The notes beneath the pieces were generated by a model that saw only the letters and a program-made list of their open reading frames with translations, did no database searches and was not told the DNA's origin. From an uncultured Myxococcales bacterium (GTDB lineage: Bacteria; Myxococcota_A; Polyangia; Nannocystales; Nannocystaceae): a stretch of DNA of 43,146 nucleotides. Shown one piece after another: positions 42,954-43,146 of this stretch (the first letter of the stretch is position 1; each line of letters starts with the position of its first letter). Made by a program: the position numbers and the translations under genes. The stretch is from the NCBI GenBank assembly GCA_902826865.1, contig CADEGN010000030.1:1-43146 (forward strand), read 5' to 3'.

Positions 42954-42973
42954 GCTGCAACGTCTGGTTGGAC
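42954..42973 (-). repeat. attC-like half-site, copy 3
   Basis: This copy has a perfect GTTRRRY core (GTTGGAC) on the plus strand, so GTCCAAC leads on the minus strand, followed by CGTTGCAGCGGACGGGC. A small inverted repeat (gaggag / ctcctc) is found just beyond, then the transposase scrap. Confidence 0.55.
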
Positions 42974-42974
42974 A

Positions 42975-43088
42975 GCCGCTCGTCACCGCGGCCGCGTCAT
43001 CACCTACCCCCACGGTGTCGACATGCCCGAGAGGAACTCCATCTTCCCGTCCATCGGGTCGAAGATGCACAAGGAGTACTCCGCGTGA
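42975..43088 (+). other. Possible C-terminal gene fragment
   Basis: From the half-site onward a plus-strand frame reads RVITYPHGVDMPERNSIF and ends with KMHKEYSA before TGA. Its composition is unlike the chance Arg/Ala frames of this region, so it may be the tail of a gene cut by the repeat. Family not recognised. The remaining bases to the window end show nothing further. Confidence 0.3.
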
Positions 43089-43146
43089 AAATGCGCGCGT
43101 GCATGGTACGACCCGTCGTCGCCCGCTCGAGGTCTTCGAGTGCGAG

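Overview
The window is GC-rich DNA that reads like a myxobacterial chromosome, most likely from the Nannocystis/Plesiocystis side of the order. This placement is inferred from style. There are many secreted lipoproteins with long Gly/Ser/Thr/Asp linkers and Cys-rich CGNG...GExCD motifs. There is also a Ser/Thr kinase translationally coupled to a sigma factor, and reading frames are dense and often overlap by 4 bp. No rRNA, tRNA or CRISPR array was found.

Left part (1-16.3 kb) is mostly core-type genes: a VKOR-DsbA disulfide enzyme, an EEP-family hydrolase, rpsU (interrupted by an in-frame amber codon), a pteridine module (PTR1-like reductase facing a MerR regulator that overlaps folE), a LON-domain protein, a three-CxxCH lipoprotein, Mrp/ApbC, peptide deformylase, a large LTA-synthase-like membrane enzyme carrying four Ig-like repeats, a PPC-domain lipoprotein and an ATP-type phosphofructokinase.

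Middle part (16.3-35.6 kb) is accessory. It holds a sigma factor/kinase pair with a zinc-finger N-terminus on the kinase, and a PEGA-domain protein whose 3' end has been replaced by a 295-bp copy of the end of a beta-helix lipoprotein gene 5.2 kb away. It also holds a subtilisin-like lipoprotein whose signal region is made of eight 7-bp repeats, several lipoproteins, a decayed copy of the phosphofructokinase 3' end, and a four-gene molybdenum aldehyde-oxidase operon of PaoABC type.

Right part begins with a frameshifted gene and an alpha/beta hydrolase. A tight three-gene operon follows (acyl-thioester-reductase-like SDR, sulfotransferase, fatty acid desaturase) that looks like a lipid-tailoring pathway, possibly making sulfated fatty alcohols.

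The last 3 kb (40.2-43.1 kb) is a graveyard of small genes: two paralogous toxin-antitoxin modules (one with a 33-codon deletion in the toxin), truncated genes, an IS3-type transposase scrap, and hairpin sites plus half-sites that resemble integron attC sites. I read it, by inference, as a decaying gene-cassette array without a visible integrase.

The observations most worth following are the attC-like/toxin-antitoxin array, the heptamer repeat in the protease signal region, the lipid-sulfation operon, the LTA-synthase/Ig fusion and the rpsU amber codon.
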